Origin: Bacillota bacterium
Lineage (GTDB): Bacteria > Bacillota > Clostridia > Acetivibrionales > DSM-2933
Length of the DNA: 15,712 nt
Direction of reading: 5' to 3'
Assembly: GCA_023441845.1 (NCBI GenBank)
Contig: JAEZNF010000322.1
Span: 1-15,712, forward strand
Part shown: positions 1 to 8,601 of the stretch, in pieces
Numbering within the stretch: position 1 is the first letter of the stretch
Layout: each line of letters opens with the position of its first letter
The notes under the pieces: generated by a model
The model's input: the letters and a program-made list of their open reading frames with translations, nothing else
What the model was told of the DNA's origin: nothing
The model's database searches: none
Position numbers and translations under genes: made by a program

Positions 1-809
1 CTGCAGGATACCTTGAAGGCAAGCTGTCCATACTGCGAATAGAAATTCAATCCTTAAAAAGCAAGCTGGAGGCTGAAGCGCCCAGGTTTAGGGAAACATG
101 TCCCACCTGCAATCAGCCGATACCCGAGGCCGAAAAACGCAAAATGGAAGAAAAAATTGAAGCTTCCAATGCATTTATCCGGAATAAATTAGAGGGTCTT
201 AAAAACGAAGAAACTCAATTGAAAACACAAATTGAAGAAGCAAACGCCAGATTTAACGAGTTCAAGGCCATTCAGGATGAACTTCATTCGGTAGAAGCCG
301 AGCTTAATACGGTAAAAAGCGACTATGATAAAATAATCAGGCAGAATGAAGCTCTCAAGTCTGAAAAAAGGATTTTTGAAGAAGGCAAAAAGCTCTCTGA
401 GACTGCACAGGAACATCTGGATAAGCTGTGTAATGAGAGATACCGTATCAACCGCTCCATTGTAGCTGCGTCACAGTATAACTCCATTAAAGCCGACAAA
501 CAGTATGAAACTGTCCGCAGCAGCCTTAAAAATGTATCCATCCGTCTTCAGAAAGTAATCCCTGGCATCAACGAGTTAAAGGACTGTTTTGAAATACTGT
601 ATAAGGGCCGTGAACTGCAACAAATAAGTACTTCCGAAGTAATTCGCGCAGGTCTGGAGATCTCCAGCCTTATTAACAGGAGAACAGGTTTACTTCTGCC
701 CATTTTTATCGATAACGCAGAAAGCATTACCCATTACGAAAAGCCAAGCACCCAAATATTCGAAGCAAGGGTTGAAAGAGATGCTCCGCTTACTGTGACA
801 GGAAATTAG
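1..809 (+). CDS. SbcC/Rad50-like AAA ATPase, C-terminal part (5' end outside window)
   Basis: The reading frame is open from position 3 to the TAG at 807-809 (268 residues), so this is the C-terminal part of a larger protein; the first ATG at 144 is internal. Residues 1-32 look like the end of a coiled coil. A CPTC zinc-hook motif follows (Cys33, Cys36), then a second charged coiled coil to about residue 150. The end carries a degenerate ABC signature (ISTSE, residues 208-212) and a Walker B-like strand PIFIDNAES (233-241). This order (coil, CxxC hook, coil, ATPase lobe) is that of SbcC/Rad50-type DNA repair ATPases. The short coils and the Asp-Asn in place of the usual Asp-Glu resemble divergent versions found in phages and mobile elements. 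The N-terminal Walker A lobe must lie upstream. The family assignment is fairly firm; the exact role is unknown. No terminator lies directly behind the gene; the nearest is the bidirectional hairpin at 1135-1166. Confidence 0.75.
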   Translation, partial: AGYLEGKLSILRIEIQSLKSKLEAEAPRFRETCPTCNQPIPEAEKRKMEEKIEASNAFIRNKLEGLKNEETQLKTQIEEANARFNEFKAIQDELHSVEAELNTVKSDYDKIIRQNEALKSEKRIFEEGKKLSETAQEHLDKLCNERYRINRSIVAASQYNSIKADKQYETVRSSLKNVSIRLQKVIPGINELKDCFEILYKGRELQQISTSEVIRAGLEISSLINRRTGLLLPIFIDNAESITHYEKPSTQIFEARVERDAPLTVTGN

Positions 810-1124
810 AAAACAGTTCAGTCTCTTAATTTAAATTTACATAAGATTATTTAGATACACGACTTTACTCAAGGAGATCAAAGAACGAACAACGTGGAAA
901 GAAGAGACGTTAACATTGAAGGTTTAAATTTTCCATTTATAACTTCTTAGTCTACAACAGAATTCCCTTTGCGTAACATATTGTATATACGGGTAATATA
1001 TACACCAAACGATATAAATGTTTCTATAATGCGCTTTATATATCGGAATTAACTTATATCGCATTAATTCTTATTGAGAACCTTATAGCGATAACATTGA
1101 ATGGTTCGATTTATGCTTATATTG
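810..1124. other. Intergenic region without a supported gene
   Basis: This AT-rich stretch lies between the ATPase gene end and the shared terminator. It contains an AAGGAG sequence near 870, but the only start codon after it (GTG at 894) is about 18 bases away and opens just 18 codons. Several short AT-rich self-complementary runs (for example around 1010-1075) have no clear meaning. I see no promoter or RNA gene I would defend. Confidence 0.5.
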
Positions 1125-1129
1125 CAAAG

Positions 1130-1176
1130 AAAAAAGTGCCCTGCAACACTTTCGTTGCAAGACACTCCTTTTTTTT
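1130..1176 (-). terminator. Bidirectional Rho-independent terminator of nfnAB
   Basis: The arms 1135-1147 and 1154-1166 form a 13-bp stem (two G-U pairs in minus-strand RNA) around a 6-base loop. On the minus strand a run of six T follows directly, 17 bases past the nfnB stop codon. On the plus strand a run of eight T (1169-1176) follows the same stem, so it can also stop transcription from the left. Confidence 0.9.
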
Positions 1177-1182
1177 GAAATA

Positions 1183-2574
1183 TTACTTATTCTTAAGATA
1201 ATTGTCTATGGCTTTGGCAGCACATTTTCCCGCTCCCATCGCCAGAATTACCGTAGCAGCACCGGTAACAGCGTCTCCGCCTGCATAAACTCCAGGCTTG
1301 CTTGTAGCTCCGGTATCTTCTTCCACAATTATTCCTCCCCAGTCATGTGTATCCAAACCCTTTGTAGTGGATTTGATAAGCGGGTTGGGGCTTTGACCTA
1401 TGGCAATAATGACGGTCTCAACGTCAATCACATGCTCCGAGTCTTTCTTAACAATAGGGCGTCTTCTTCCTGAGCTGTCCGGTTCGCCCAGTTCCATCTC
1501 GACACATTCCATTCCCTTAACCCATCCGTCATCAGTACCCAGTATCTTTGTAGGATTGGTCAAAAGCTTGAAAATAATTCCTTCCTCTTTGGCATGGTGT
1601 ATTTCCTCCAACCTTGCGGGCAGTTCTTTCTCAGAACGTCTGTAAACTATATACACATTCTCTGCCCCAAGACGTTTGGCGCTTCTTGCGGCGTCCATAG
1701 CCACATTACCGCCGCCCACAACGGCTACGTTTTTACCTACCCTGACAGGTGTATCGTATTCAGGGAACAGATAAGCCTTCATAAGGTTTATCCTTGTGAG
1801 GAATTCGTTGGATGAGTAGACACCATTCAGACTTTCACCCGGTATTCCCATAAAACTCGGCAGTCCTGCACCTGAACCTACAAATACAGCCTCAAAACCT
1901 TCTTCCTGAAGCTCATCAATGGAAAAGATTTTCCCAATAACCATATTTGTTCTTATGTCAACTCCCTGCTGCTTTAAGTTGGCAATTTCCTTCTGTACCA
2001 AAGCTTTAGGGAGCCTGAATTCGGGTATTCCGTACATTAAAACTCCTCCCGGAGTATGAAATGCTTCAAATACCGTAACATCATAACCAAGATTTGCAAG
2101 ATCCCCCGCACATGTAAGTCCCGCGGGGCCTGAACCGACTATAGCTACTTTGCGGCCGTTTTTCGGAGCCTTCTGAATTTTTGCCTCCCTGTTTGCAATG
2201 AACCAGTCGGCAGCGAATCTTTCGAGTCTTCCTATTCCGACAGGCTCTCCCTTAACGCCTCTTACACACAGCTTTTCACACTGGGATTCCTGCGGACATA
2301 CCCTGCCGCATATGGCAGGAAGGCTGTTTGTTTCATGTATCTTTTCATATGCTTCTTCAAACTTACCCTCTGCAACAAGGCTTATAAAATCAGGGATCTG
2401 TACATTAACAGGACAGCCCTTTACGCACGGCTTATTCTTGCACTGCAAACATCTCTGAGCTTCCTCTTTTGCCATTTCTTCGGTATAACCGAGTGCAACC
2501 TCAAGGAAATTCTTATTTCTTACGTTGGGTTCCTGCTCGGGCATTTTTACTTTGTTTGGTGACATGTTAGGCAT
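1183..2574 (-). CDS. nfnB: NfnB, large subunit of NADH-dependent ferredoxin:NADP+ oxidoreductase (annotated widely as GltA)
   Basis: 463 residues from the chosen start. The N-terminal region has two four-Cys sets for [4Fe-4S] clusters (Cys45/48/53/57 and Cys92/96/102/106, numbered from the upstream GTG at 2583). A flavin-binding VGSGPAG follows (149-155), then a second dinucleotide fold VVGGGNVAMDAAR (288-300), and a C-terminal GVYAGGDAVTG that closes the FAD site. This is the glutamate synthase small-subunit family. With nfnA beside it, the best reading is the cytoplasmic electron-bifurcating Nfn complex, which makes two NADPH from NADH and two reduced ferredoxins, rather than a glutamate synthase; no large GltB-type subunit is nearby. 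Start choice: the AGGGGG at 2583-2588 is well spaced from the ATG at 2574, whereas the GTG at 2583 overlaps it. The start lies 8 bases inside the end of nfnA, which implies translational coupling. Confidence 0.92.
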   Translation of the reverse strand: MPNMSPNKVKMPEQEPNVRNKNFLEVALGYTEEMAKEEAQRCLQCKNKPCVKGCPVNVQIPDFISLVAEGKFEEAYEKIHETNSLPAICGRVCPQESQCEKLCVRGVKGEPVGIGRLERFAADWFIANREAKIQKAPKNGRKVAIVGSGPAGLTCAGDLANLGYDVTVFEAFHTPGGVLMYGIPEFRLPKALVQKEIANLKQQGVDIRTNMVIGKIFSIDELQEEGFEAVFVGSGAGLPSFMGIPGESLNGVYSSNEFLTRINLMKAYLFPEYDTPVRVGKNVAVVGGGNVAMDAARSAKRLGAENVYIVYRRSEKELPARLEEIHHAKEEGIIFKLLTNPTKILGTDDGWVKGMECVEMELGEPDSSGRRRPIVKKDSEHVIDVETVIIAIGQSPNPLIKSTTKGLDTHDWGGIIVEEDTGATSKPGVYAGGDAVTGAATVILAMGAGKCAAKAIDNYLKNK

Positions 2575-3412
2575 TTGCTTCACCCCCTAATCTGCATATA
2601 TGGTCATCCATCGATTTCTTCTCCTGGCTTTTATACATTTGCTGCCTTCTTATAGCTTCATCAAAGTCCACCAGATGACCGTCAAAATCCGGTCCGTCAA
2701 CACATGCAAATTTAGTCTTGCCGCCTACCGTTACCCTGCAGCCTCCGCACATGCCTGTGCCGTCTATCATAACAGGGTTCATACTGACAATGGTTTTGAT
2801 ACCATACTGCTTTGTGAGGTTGCTCACCACTTTCATCATAATTAAAGGCCCTATGGCAATAACAAGGTCGTACTCGTTTCCCTGTTCGATTAATTTCTTC
2901 AATTCATCCGTCACGAATCCCTTGTTTCCATTTGAACCGTCATCTGTTGCAATTACAAGCTTATCACTAACCTTCGACATTTCCTCTTCCAGTATTATAA
3001 GATCTTTGTTCCTGAAGCCTGTTATCGAATGAACTTCAACTCCAAGGCTATGCAGCTTTTTAGCCTGCGGATATGCAATAGCCGTACCGAGCCCGCCTCC
3101 TATAACTGCCGCCTTTTTAACATTGTCAAAGTGTGTTGCAACCCCCAGAGGGCCGACAAAATCAAGCAATTCCTGTCCCTCTTCCAATGTACCGAGTTCC
3201 TTAGTCGACTTACCCACTTCCTGGAATATAATTGTTACGGTTCCCTCTTCACGGTCATAGTCGGCAATAGTCAGAGGAATACGTTCGCCGGTTTCACTCA
3301 CCCTCAGAATAATAAACTGTCCGGGTTCAGCTTTCCTGGCTATATATGGAGCCTCTATTTTCATCAGTTTTACAGCAGGACTTAGTGTTTCTTTCTTAAT
3401 TATTTTATACAT
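2567..3412 (-). CDS. nfnA: NfnA, small subunit of NADH-dependent ferredoxin:NADP+ oxidoreductase
   Basis: 281 residues, the usual size. The ferredoxin reductase-like FAD domain (1-95) carries RIPLTIA at 44-50. A nucleotide-binding domain follows with VIGGGLGTAIAYP at 103-115. Near the C-terminus MIDGTGMCGGC and FAC give Cys222, Cys225 and Cys237; in studied Nfn enzymes three Cys plus one Asp hold the [2Fe-2S] cluster, and Asp217 is well placed for that. The family includes dihydroorotate dehydrogenase electron-transfer subunits (PyrK) and sulfide dehydrogenase subunits, but the pairing with nfnB and the lack of pyr genes support NfnA. The ATG at 3412 has a GGGAGG site 8 bases upstream. It is first in a two-gene operon. 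With NfnB it should run flavin-based electron bifurcation in the cytoplasm. Confidence 0.92.
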   Translation of the reverse strand: MYKIIKKETLSPAVKLMKIEAPYIARKAEPGQFIILRVSETGERIPLTIADYDREEGTVTIIFQEVGKSTKELGTLEEGQELLDFVGPLGVATHFDNVKKAAVIGGGLGTAIAYPQAKKLHSLGVEVHSITGFRNKDLIILEEEMSKVSDKLVIATDDGSNGNKGFVTDELKKLIEQGNEYDLVIAIGPLIMMKVVSNLTKQYGIKTIVSMNPVMIDGTGMCGGCRVTVGGKTKFACVDGPDFDGHLVDFDEAIRRQQMYKSQEKKSMDDHICRLGGEANA

Positions 3413-3495
3413 CTTTCTCCCTCCCGACGATTTTAAACATGCAGAAGCTTCTTCTCATGTCTAAACATTATATTAAAGCTGCAACTTTTATAGCA

Positions 3496-3511
3496 GTGTA
3501 AAAGCTTACAC
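3496..3511. promoter_or_regulatory. Inverted repeat GTGTAA-N4-TTACAC, candidate operator of nfnAB
   Basis: The six-base arms are perfect with a 4-base spacer. The site lies just downstream of the minus-strand TATAAT at 3524-3529, about +6 to +21 of the predicted start, a position suited to repression. The geometry (TAA-N4-TTA core) recalls the redox regulator Rex, whose known sites read TTGTTAA-N4-TTAACAA, but the outer bases differ. The regulator is therefore inferred, not shown. Confidence 0.4.
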
Positions 3512-3523
3512 AAGTTAATTTAT

Positions 3524-3552
3524 ATTATACACACAATATATAATAAACAAAA
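3524..3552 (-). promoter_or_regulatory. nfnA: Possible nfnAB promoter
   Basis: A perfect minus-strand TATAAT (3524-3529) lies 112 bases before the nfnA start. The matching -35 (TTTTGT at 3547-3552, 17-base spacer) is poor, so an activator may be needed or the true promoter may lie elsewhere. Confidence 0.35.
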
Positions 3553-3887
3553 GATTTTTAACGGCTTATTTCCTTTAGTACCGGTACTTTGGCATAACTC
3601 GGTAAATATTTCCGATAAATTCACCTGTAAGGTCTTTGCTACAATTTCAGGCAAAATAAGTAATTCCAGGTAATATATCGGTAGCCTTGCTGTCTGTTAA
3701 ATACCAAACTTAATAACTGGAAAATTTCACACAACAATAATATCATTAAAAGCAAAAAAACGAAAGTTCTTTTATCTAAAACTTGCATTATTTTTTTAAT
3801 ACTCGAAATTTAGAAATGCACAAATCGTTCACTTGCGCCGGTCAATTATAGCACTATTTGCACTTTTCGCACCTTCATCGTATTCTA

Positions 3888-3917
3888 GCCAAAAAAATAT
3901 TTACGAATTTTTTTGGC
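3888..3917. repeat. Perfect 11-bp inverted repeat beside the gdhA promoter
   Basis: Arms GCCAAAAAAAT (3888-3898) and ATTTTTTTGGC (3907-3917) flank 8 bases. The repeat ends 7 bases before the -35 hexamer at 3925. The A/T tracts could act as an UP-like element or bent DNA, and the symmetry suggests a dimeric regulator site. It could also form a cruciform. Confidence 0.55.
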
Positions 3918-3924
3918 CGGGCAC

Positions 3925-3953
3925 TTGCATTTCCAAATTTTATTTGCTATAAT
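3925..3953 (+). promoter_or_regulatory. gdhA: Predicted gdhA promoter with extended -10
   Basis: TTGCAT (3925-3930), a 17-base spacer, then TATAAT (3948-3953) preceded by TGC, which makes an extended -10. The predicted start near 3960 leaves a leader of about 350 bases. A near-palindrome with arms GATATG (3956-3961) and CATATC (3971-3976) overlaps the start site. A more proximal promoter cannot be excluded, but no better match was seen in 3960-4290. Confidence 0.6.
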
Positions 3954-3983
3954 TCGATATGTTAAATTATCATATCTTTTATT

Positions 3984-4008
3984 TATCCCAAACATATTTT
4001 TTGGGGTA
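3984..4008 (+). promoter_or_regulatory. gdhA: Leader hairpin in the gdhA 5' UTR
   Basis: TATCCCAAA (3984-3992) and TTTGGGGTA (4000-4008) pair over 9 bp with one G-U pair and a 7-base loop. It starts about 25 bases into the predicted transcript and lacks a T-run, so it looks like a 5' stabilising or regulatory hairpin rather than a terminator. A further 8-bp repeat lies at 4089-4096 and 4111-4118 (ACTTTAAT/ATTAAAGT). Confidence 0.4.
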
Positions 4009-4255
4009 TACAATGGAGTATGCTTTTAAGTGATGTGTAATGATGCACACACAAGGCTTAAATAATTTAATAATAATCCGGGTTATGTACTTTAATGTAG
4101 CTTAATTAGTATTAAAGTTGAATGTATGCAAATCAGATATAACCATAGTACAGGCATTTATCGGTTTTCTCACTGACAAATGCGTTATAATTGCATTGGC
4201 TATATGTGGATTAAAATTACATATGTGTAATTTACGCGTCATTTGAATTTAATAA

Positions 4256-5647
<1,392 letters not shown>

Positions 5648-5679
5648 TAAATAAACATATAAACTACTTATCCAAACCA

Positions 5680-5728
5680 AAGAACCGGGAAACGCTGAAG
5701 CATCAGTGTTTCCCGGTTCTTATTATTG
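5680..5728 (+). terminator. gdhA: Strong Rho-independent terminator of gdhA
   Basis: Arms 5682-5698 and 5703-5719 form a 17-bp stem with one G-U pair and a 4-base loop (AGCA), extendable by two A-T pairs. It is followed by TTATTATT and lies 33 bases after the stop codon. Confidence 0.92.
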
Positions 5729-5820
5729 TCAATTCCACGAATATCCTTTATCCTGGAAATGTAGCAATTGTATAAGCAAGCAAAGTTGCCATTTTAATTA
5801 TTTTCAAAAACATTTTATTC

Positions 5821-5863
5821 TGATATAATCGTAACATAATATATTTCCGACAACGGCGTCGGA
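5821..5863 (+). promoter_or_regulatory. Extended -10 promoter and 5' hairpin of the small Cys-rich gene
   Basis: TGATATAAT (5821-5829) is a perfect extended -10; the -35 region (TTTTCA at 5801-5806) is weak. A 6-bp hairpin TCCGAC/GTCGGA (5846-5851 and 5858-5863) would lie about 10 bases into the transcript, followed by the ribosome binding site at 5879-5884. Confidence 0.55.
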
Positions 5864-5891
5864 TTAATTAAACCCAATGGAGGGAATAAAT

Positions 5892-6047
5892 ATGTGCAAC
5901 GAAAAGAACTGTTACTTCTGCAAAAACCTTTGTTTTCTAGATACCGGCAGTATTAAGGATTACTTCTGTATGCTATCATGCAATACCTATCAAAACACTA
6001 ATTTAAAACAAGAATGCCGGAATTATTCCGAGGATCTGGAAGAATAA
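5892..6047 (+). CDS. Small Cys-rich protein, 51 residues, function unknown
   Basis: The ATG at 5892 follows a GGAGGG site by 7 bases and opens 51 codons to TAA. The protein has seven cysteines: Cys2, 7, 10, 14, 26, 30 and 42. The pattern (CYFCKNLC near the start, CMLSC in the middle, ECRNY near the end) suggests a metal-binding or disulfide-rich fold such as a zinc knuckle or small iron-sulfur protein. There is no signal peptide or membrane segment and the C-terminus is acidic (SEDLEE). It has its own extended -10 promoter and lies between the gdhA terminator and a convergent methyltransferase gene, so it seems to be a single-gene unit. I do not recognise the family. The strong start signals and dense Cys pattern argue against a chance frame. 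Confidence 0.75.
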   Translation: MCNEKNCYFCKNLCFLDTGSIKDYFCMLSCNTYQNTNLKQECRNYSEDLEE

Positions 6048-6149
6048 AACTATAACTACGTAACCATTATTTTACCGAACAAATTTGCAGAACTTTTTTA
6101 TAGAAGATATCAAATAAAACTTCTTAAAAGACATAATTCTTATGGACGC

Positions 6150-6176
6150 AAAAAGCACCCCAAAAGGGTGCCTTTA
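6150..6176 (-). terminator. Rho-independent terminator behind the methyltransferase gene
   Basis: GCACCC (6155-6160) and GGGTGC (6166-6171) form a stem with a 5-base loop. On the minus strand it is followed by five T and lies about 45 bases past the stop. On the plus strand CTTTATATTT follows, so it may also end the small Cys-rich gene transcript. Confidence 0.85.
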
Positions 6177-6216
6177 TATTTGCCGTATTCATCCTGACAA
6201 AACCATGTTGATATCA

Positions 6217-6942
6217 TTAAGCTGCCCGCAATACCAGCATATAGGATTTATCCTTTTCAAATTCATTTCCAAGAAAATCTCCAAACTGCTCTACCCTTTC
6301 AAAGCCTGCACCCTTAAGCATATTTACTGCGTCTTCGGCAAGGAGCGGAAACAGCGGTATCTCATTCTCAATCCTGTCATTTCCCACAGTCAGTATGGTT
6401 TTGAAATAAACAGTGTTTGAATCCTTTTCGTAGCGATAATACCTTTCAAACCTTAGCCCGGCTTCATCATTTGTCAATACAGGCAGTTCTCTGACGTTTT
6501 TTAGGATTACTCTGTCAAAGTTTATTATTTGAACTATAAAACTGCCGCCTTTTATTACAAGCTCTCTTGCCGTTTTGAAAAAACGCCGTATTTCGTCCTC
6601 TCCATTAAGGTGAACAACCGAGTTACCAATACAGAAGGCTAAATCAAACGCAGAGTGAATTTCATGCTTCAACTCAAGCATTCCGGCCTTTACACAGCTT
6701 ACTTTATACTCATGACCTGCCAGTTTGCTTTTCAGCCCTTCAACCATTGCAGCGTCAATGTCGGCAGCCGTAACAGCATAACCCGCCTTTGCCAGCTCAA
6801 TGGAGTATCCTCCCATACCGCAGGCAATATCCAGCAAGTTTTTGGGTGGACTTCCCGCTTTTCTGCAGATAAATTCAATCTGCTCTTTACCTGTTGGAAA
6901 TATATAATCATAGTAATTGGATATATCACGGTAAAAACCCAT
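6217..6942 (-). CDS. Class I SAM-dependent methyltransferase, substrate unknown
   Basis: 241 residues from the chosen start. The SAM-binding motif I is LLDIACGMGG (residues 36-45), followed by the acidic strand end AADID (60-64 region). FDLAFCIGNSVVHL is the motif IV area, and GGSFIVQIINFD is the post-III strand. It therefore has a complete Rossmann-type methyltransferase core with a small C-terminal region of the kind that builds a substrate pocket. The start FYRDISNYYDYIFP is typical of ubiquinone/bacillithiol-type small-molecule methyltransferases. Start choice: AAAGGAGA lies 9 bases before the ATG at 6942; the GTG at 6969 would place this ribosome site inside the gene. It is a single-gene unit with its own terminator. 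No neighbour points to the substrate. Confidence 0.85.
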   Translation of the reverse strand: MGFYRDISNYYDYIFPTGKEQIEFICRKAGSPPKNLLDIACGMGGYSIELAKAGYAVTAADIDAAMVEGLKSKLAGHEYKVSCVKAGMLELKHEIHSAFDLAFCIGNSVVHLNGEDEIRRFFKTARELVIKGGSFIVQIINFDRVILKNVRELPVLTNDEAGLRFERYYRYEKDSNTVYFKTILTVGNDRIENEIPLFPLLAEDAVNMLKGAGFERVEQFGDFLGNEFEKDKSYMLVLRAA

Positions 6943-7031
6943 AATAGAACTCTCCTTTTCTATATCCACCCAAAATCACAGAATTTATACTATTCTTCTT
7001 AAAATGTTTGTTTTGTTGCAAACTTTTATTC

Positions 7032-7070
7032 TGAAAGTCTTATAGCGTAAGCGTTATAAGACACCTTTCA
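7032..7070 (-). terminator. Hairpin behind the DUF362 gene, possible terminator
   Basis: GTCTTATA (7037-7044) and TATAAGAC (7055-7062) form an 8-bp stem with a 10-base loop. The stem can be lengthened by TGAAA/TTTCA across a 3-base bulge. It lies about 78 bases past the minus-strand stop at 7140. The T-run after it is poor, so termination is uncertain. Confidence 0.45.
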
Positions 7071-7139
7071 AGATAAAAACTCCGTAGTTTTAGCATCAAT
7101 TTTCACACTTGTAAGCTTGCAGCTTAGCTGTAATATGGT

Positions 7140-8261
7140 TTAATCCAATTTAACAAGCTCGTATTCCTGTGTTCCCATTCCAAGACTTTCTGCGTGCTTT
7201 AACCCTGCCTCCCATTTAACACCATGGTATATCTTCTCAAACTTGTTGAATGGTTCGTGGCAATCACAGAAGCCTTTGTCATCAAGTACGCTGCCTTTTA
7301 AAACAGGTGCGGCATTCACCATATCAATACATGCCCTGTCAAGTGCTACAGGGTCAAATGAAGCCGCTATACCAATATTCGGTACGATGGGCATATCATT
7401 ATGGCCCCAACAGTCACAATTCGGGGATATATCCATCATGAAGCTGATATGAAAACACGGCTTATCCTTAACAACGGCCCATGTATACTCCGCAATTTTC
7501 TCGCACAGTACTTCGGATGCTTCATTCCAATCGAGAGAAGCTCCACTATACATGCACATTGCAATGCACTGTCCGCAACCGGTACATTTTGAATAGTCAA
7601 TAACTGCTTTTTTATCCTTATTAAATGAAATGGCGTCATGGGCGCAGTTCTTACTGCATATTCCGCAGCTTTTACAGTTACCTTCTTCAATCACAGGTTT
7701 TGATGAAGAGTGCATTTCAAGCTTGCCGCCTCTTGATCCGCACCCCATTCCCAGATTTTTGAGAACTCCTCCGAAGCCTGCCTCTTCATGTCCTTTAAAG
7801 TGGTTGACCGAAATTACAATATCCGAATCAAAGACAGCTTTGCCTATCTTTGCCGCTTTTACATGTTTTCCGTTTATCTCTACCTCCCCATAATCACTGC
7901 CTTTGAGCCCATCGGCTATAATAACATTCATGCCTGTCGAAAGGGGGTTGAAACCGTTTTCAGCCGCCGCCGCAAGATGATTTACAGCGTTTGAACGCAT
8001 TCCGGTGTAAAGAGTATTGGCATCCGTCAAAAACGGCAACCCTCCCTGCTTTTTTACAACCTCTCCTATTCTTTTTACGTAATTCGGGCGTATATAGGCA
8101 AGGTTTCCGGGTTCTCCAAAATGGACCTTAAGTGCCGTAAACTTGTTTTTAAAGTCAATCTTATCAATACCTGCCTTGATAATAAGTCTTTCCAATTTGT
8201 CCAAAACATTCATGCCCGGTTTCGTCCTGAGATTGGTAAAGTAAACTTTGGATTTTTCCAT
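7140..8261 (-). CDS. DUF362 protein with two [4Fe-4S] ferredoxin motifs
   Basis: 373 residues. The N-terminal DUF362 region (1-185) includes LKVHFGEPGN (44-53), DIVISVNHFKGHEEAGFGG and KNLGMGCGSRGGK (168-180, with Cys174). A two-cluster ferredoxin segment follows: Cys196/199/202/206 and Cys226/229/232/236, each CxxCxxCxxxC. DUF362 resumes with PNCDCWGHNDMP (280-291, Cys282 and Cys284) and FDPVALDRACIDMV (302-315). The ferredoxin insert thus sits inside the DUF362 fold, the usual arrangement in clostridia. The protein is probably a cytoplasmic electron-transfer or redox protein; its partner is unknown. A GGAGG site lies 7 bases before the ATG. The gene is divergent from the MocR gene across a 369-bp gap, which allows shared control, but no direct link is visible. 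Confidence 0.9.
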   Translation of the reverse strand: MEKSKVYFTNLRTKPGMNVLDKLERLIIKAGIDKIDFKNKFTALKVHFGEPGNLAYIRPNYVKRIGEVVKKQGGLPFLTDANTLYTGMRSNAVNHLAAAAENGFNPLSTGMNVIIADGLKGSDYGEVEINGKHVKAAKIGKAVFDSDIVISVNHFKGHEEAGFGGVLKNLGMGCGSRGGKLEMHSSSKPVIEEGNCKSCGICSKNCAHDAISFNKDKKAVIDYSKCTGCGQCIAMCMYSGASLDWNEASEVLCEKIAEYTWAVVKDKPCFHISFMMDISPNCDCWGHNDMPIVPNIGIAASFDPVALDRACIDMVNAAPVLKGSVLDDKGFCDCHEPFNKFEKIYHGVKWEAGLKHAESLGMGTQEYELVKLD

Positions 8262-8569
8262 CTGTGCACCTCCAAAAATAGTTAAAATAACTCTTTATAT
8301 TTATTGTTTGATTTTTTTAACTCCTTAATATTTCTATACTTTGCATTTGGAATTTTTTCCAAAAACGACCTTGACCTTTTGCGTTTACATTTATCCGTTT
8401 TTTCCACACAGTGTTCCATAGCGCTTGCTTTTGCATTAATACCTTAATACAATCTTTATGTTTTATATAATAACACAAATCCATCCATGAGTATTCAAAA
8501 TTCGAATAGACTTTTAATCCGGTTTTTTATTTATAAAATTGGATGGTACAAATATATGCTTATTGGTTG
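8262..8569. other. Intergenic region between the DUF362 and MocR genes (left part)
   Basis: No gene is seen. It is T-rich on the plus strand. An 18-bp inverted repeat TTTGGAA-TTTT-TTCCAAA lies at 8346-8363, and TATTC/GAATA arms lie at 8492-8496 and 8504-8508. A minus-strand TTGAAT around the latter could be a -35 for the DUF362 gene, but no good -10 follows, so I do not call that promoter. A copy of the half-site AAAATTGGAT at 8535-8544 belongs with the MocR operator. Confidence 0.5.
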
Positions 8570-8598
8570 TTGTATCAAGGCATTATACAGATTATAAT
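8570..8598 (+). promoter_or_regulatory. Promoter of the MocR-type gene
   Basis: TTGTAT (8570-8575), a 17-base spacer and a perfect TATAAT (8593-8598). The predicted start near 8605 leaves a leader of about 25 bases containing the GAGGTGA ribosome site (8618-8624). Confidence 0.8.
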
Positions 8599-8601
8599 AA
8601 A

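Noticed and set aside
894..950. Open frame of 18 codons starting GTG after an AAGGAG site, and an overlapping frame ending at 927
   Set aside because: The start is about 18 bases from the ribosome-like site and the frames are too short, with no recognisable protein. A decayed gene end cannot be excluded but is not supported.
1099..1115. GGTTCGATT, similar to a tRNA T-loop
   Set aside because: No matching acceptor, D or anticodon stems surround it.
2575..2583. GTG start for nfnB at 2583
   Set aside because: It overlaps the AGGGGG ribosome site, which is correctly spaced for the ATG at 2574.
3577..3588. Perfect 12-bp palindrome AGTACCGGTACT as a confirmed operator
   Set aside because: Short palindromes arise by chance and its position relative to a weak promoter is not decisive; it is only mentioned in the description of the region.
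4013..4033. Six-codon upstream frame in the gdhA leader, possible leader peptide
   Set aside because: Only GGGG precedes it as a ribosome site and the peptide has no run of a regulatory amino acid. Such short frames are common by chance.
6943..6969. GTG start for the methyltransferase at 6969
   Set aside because: It would put the AAAGGAGA ribosome site within the coding sequence; the ATG at 6942 is well spaced from it.
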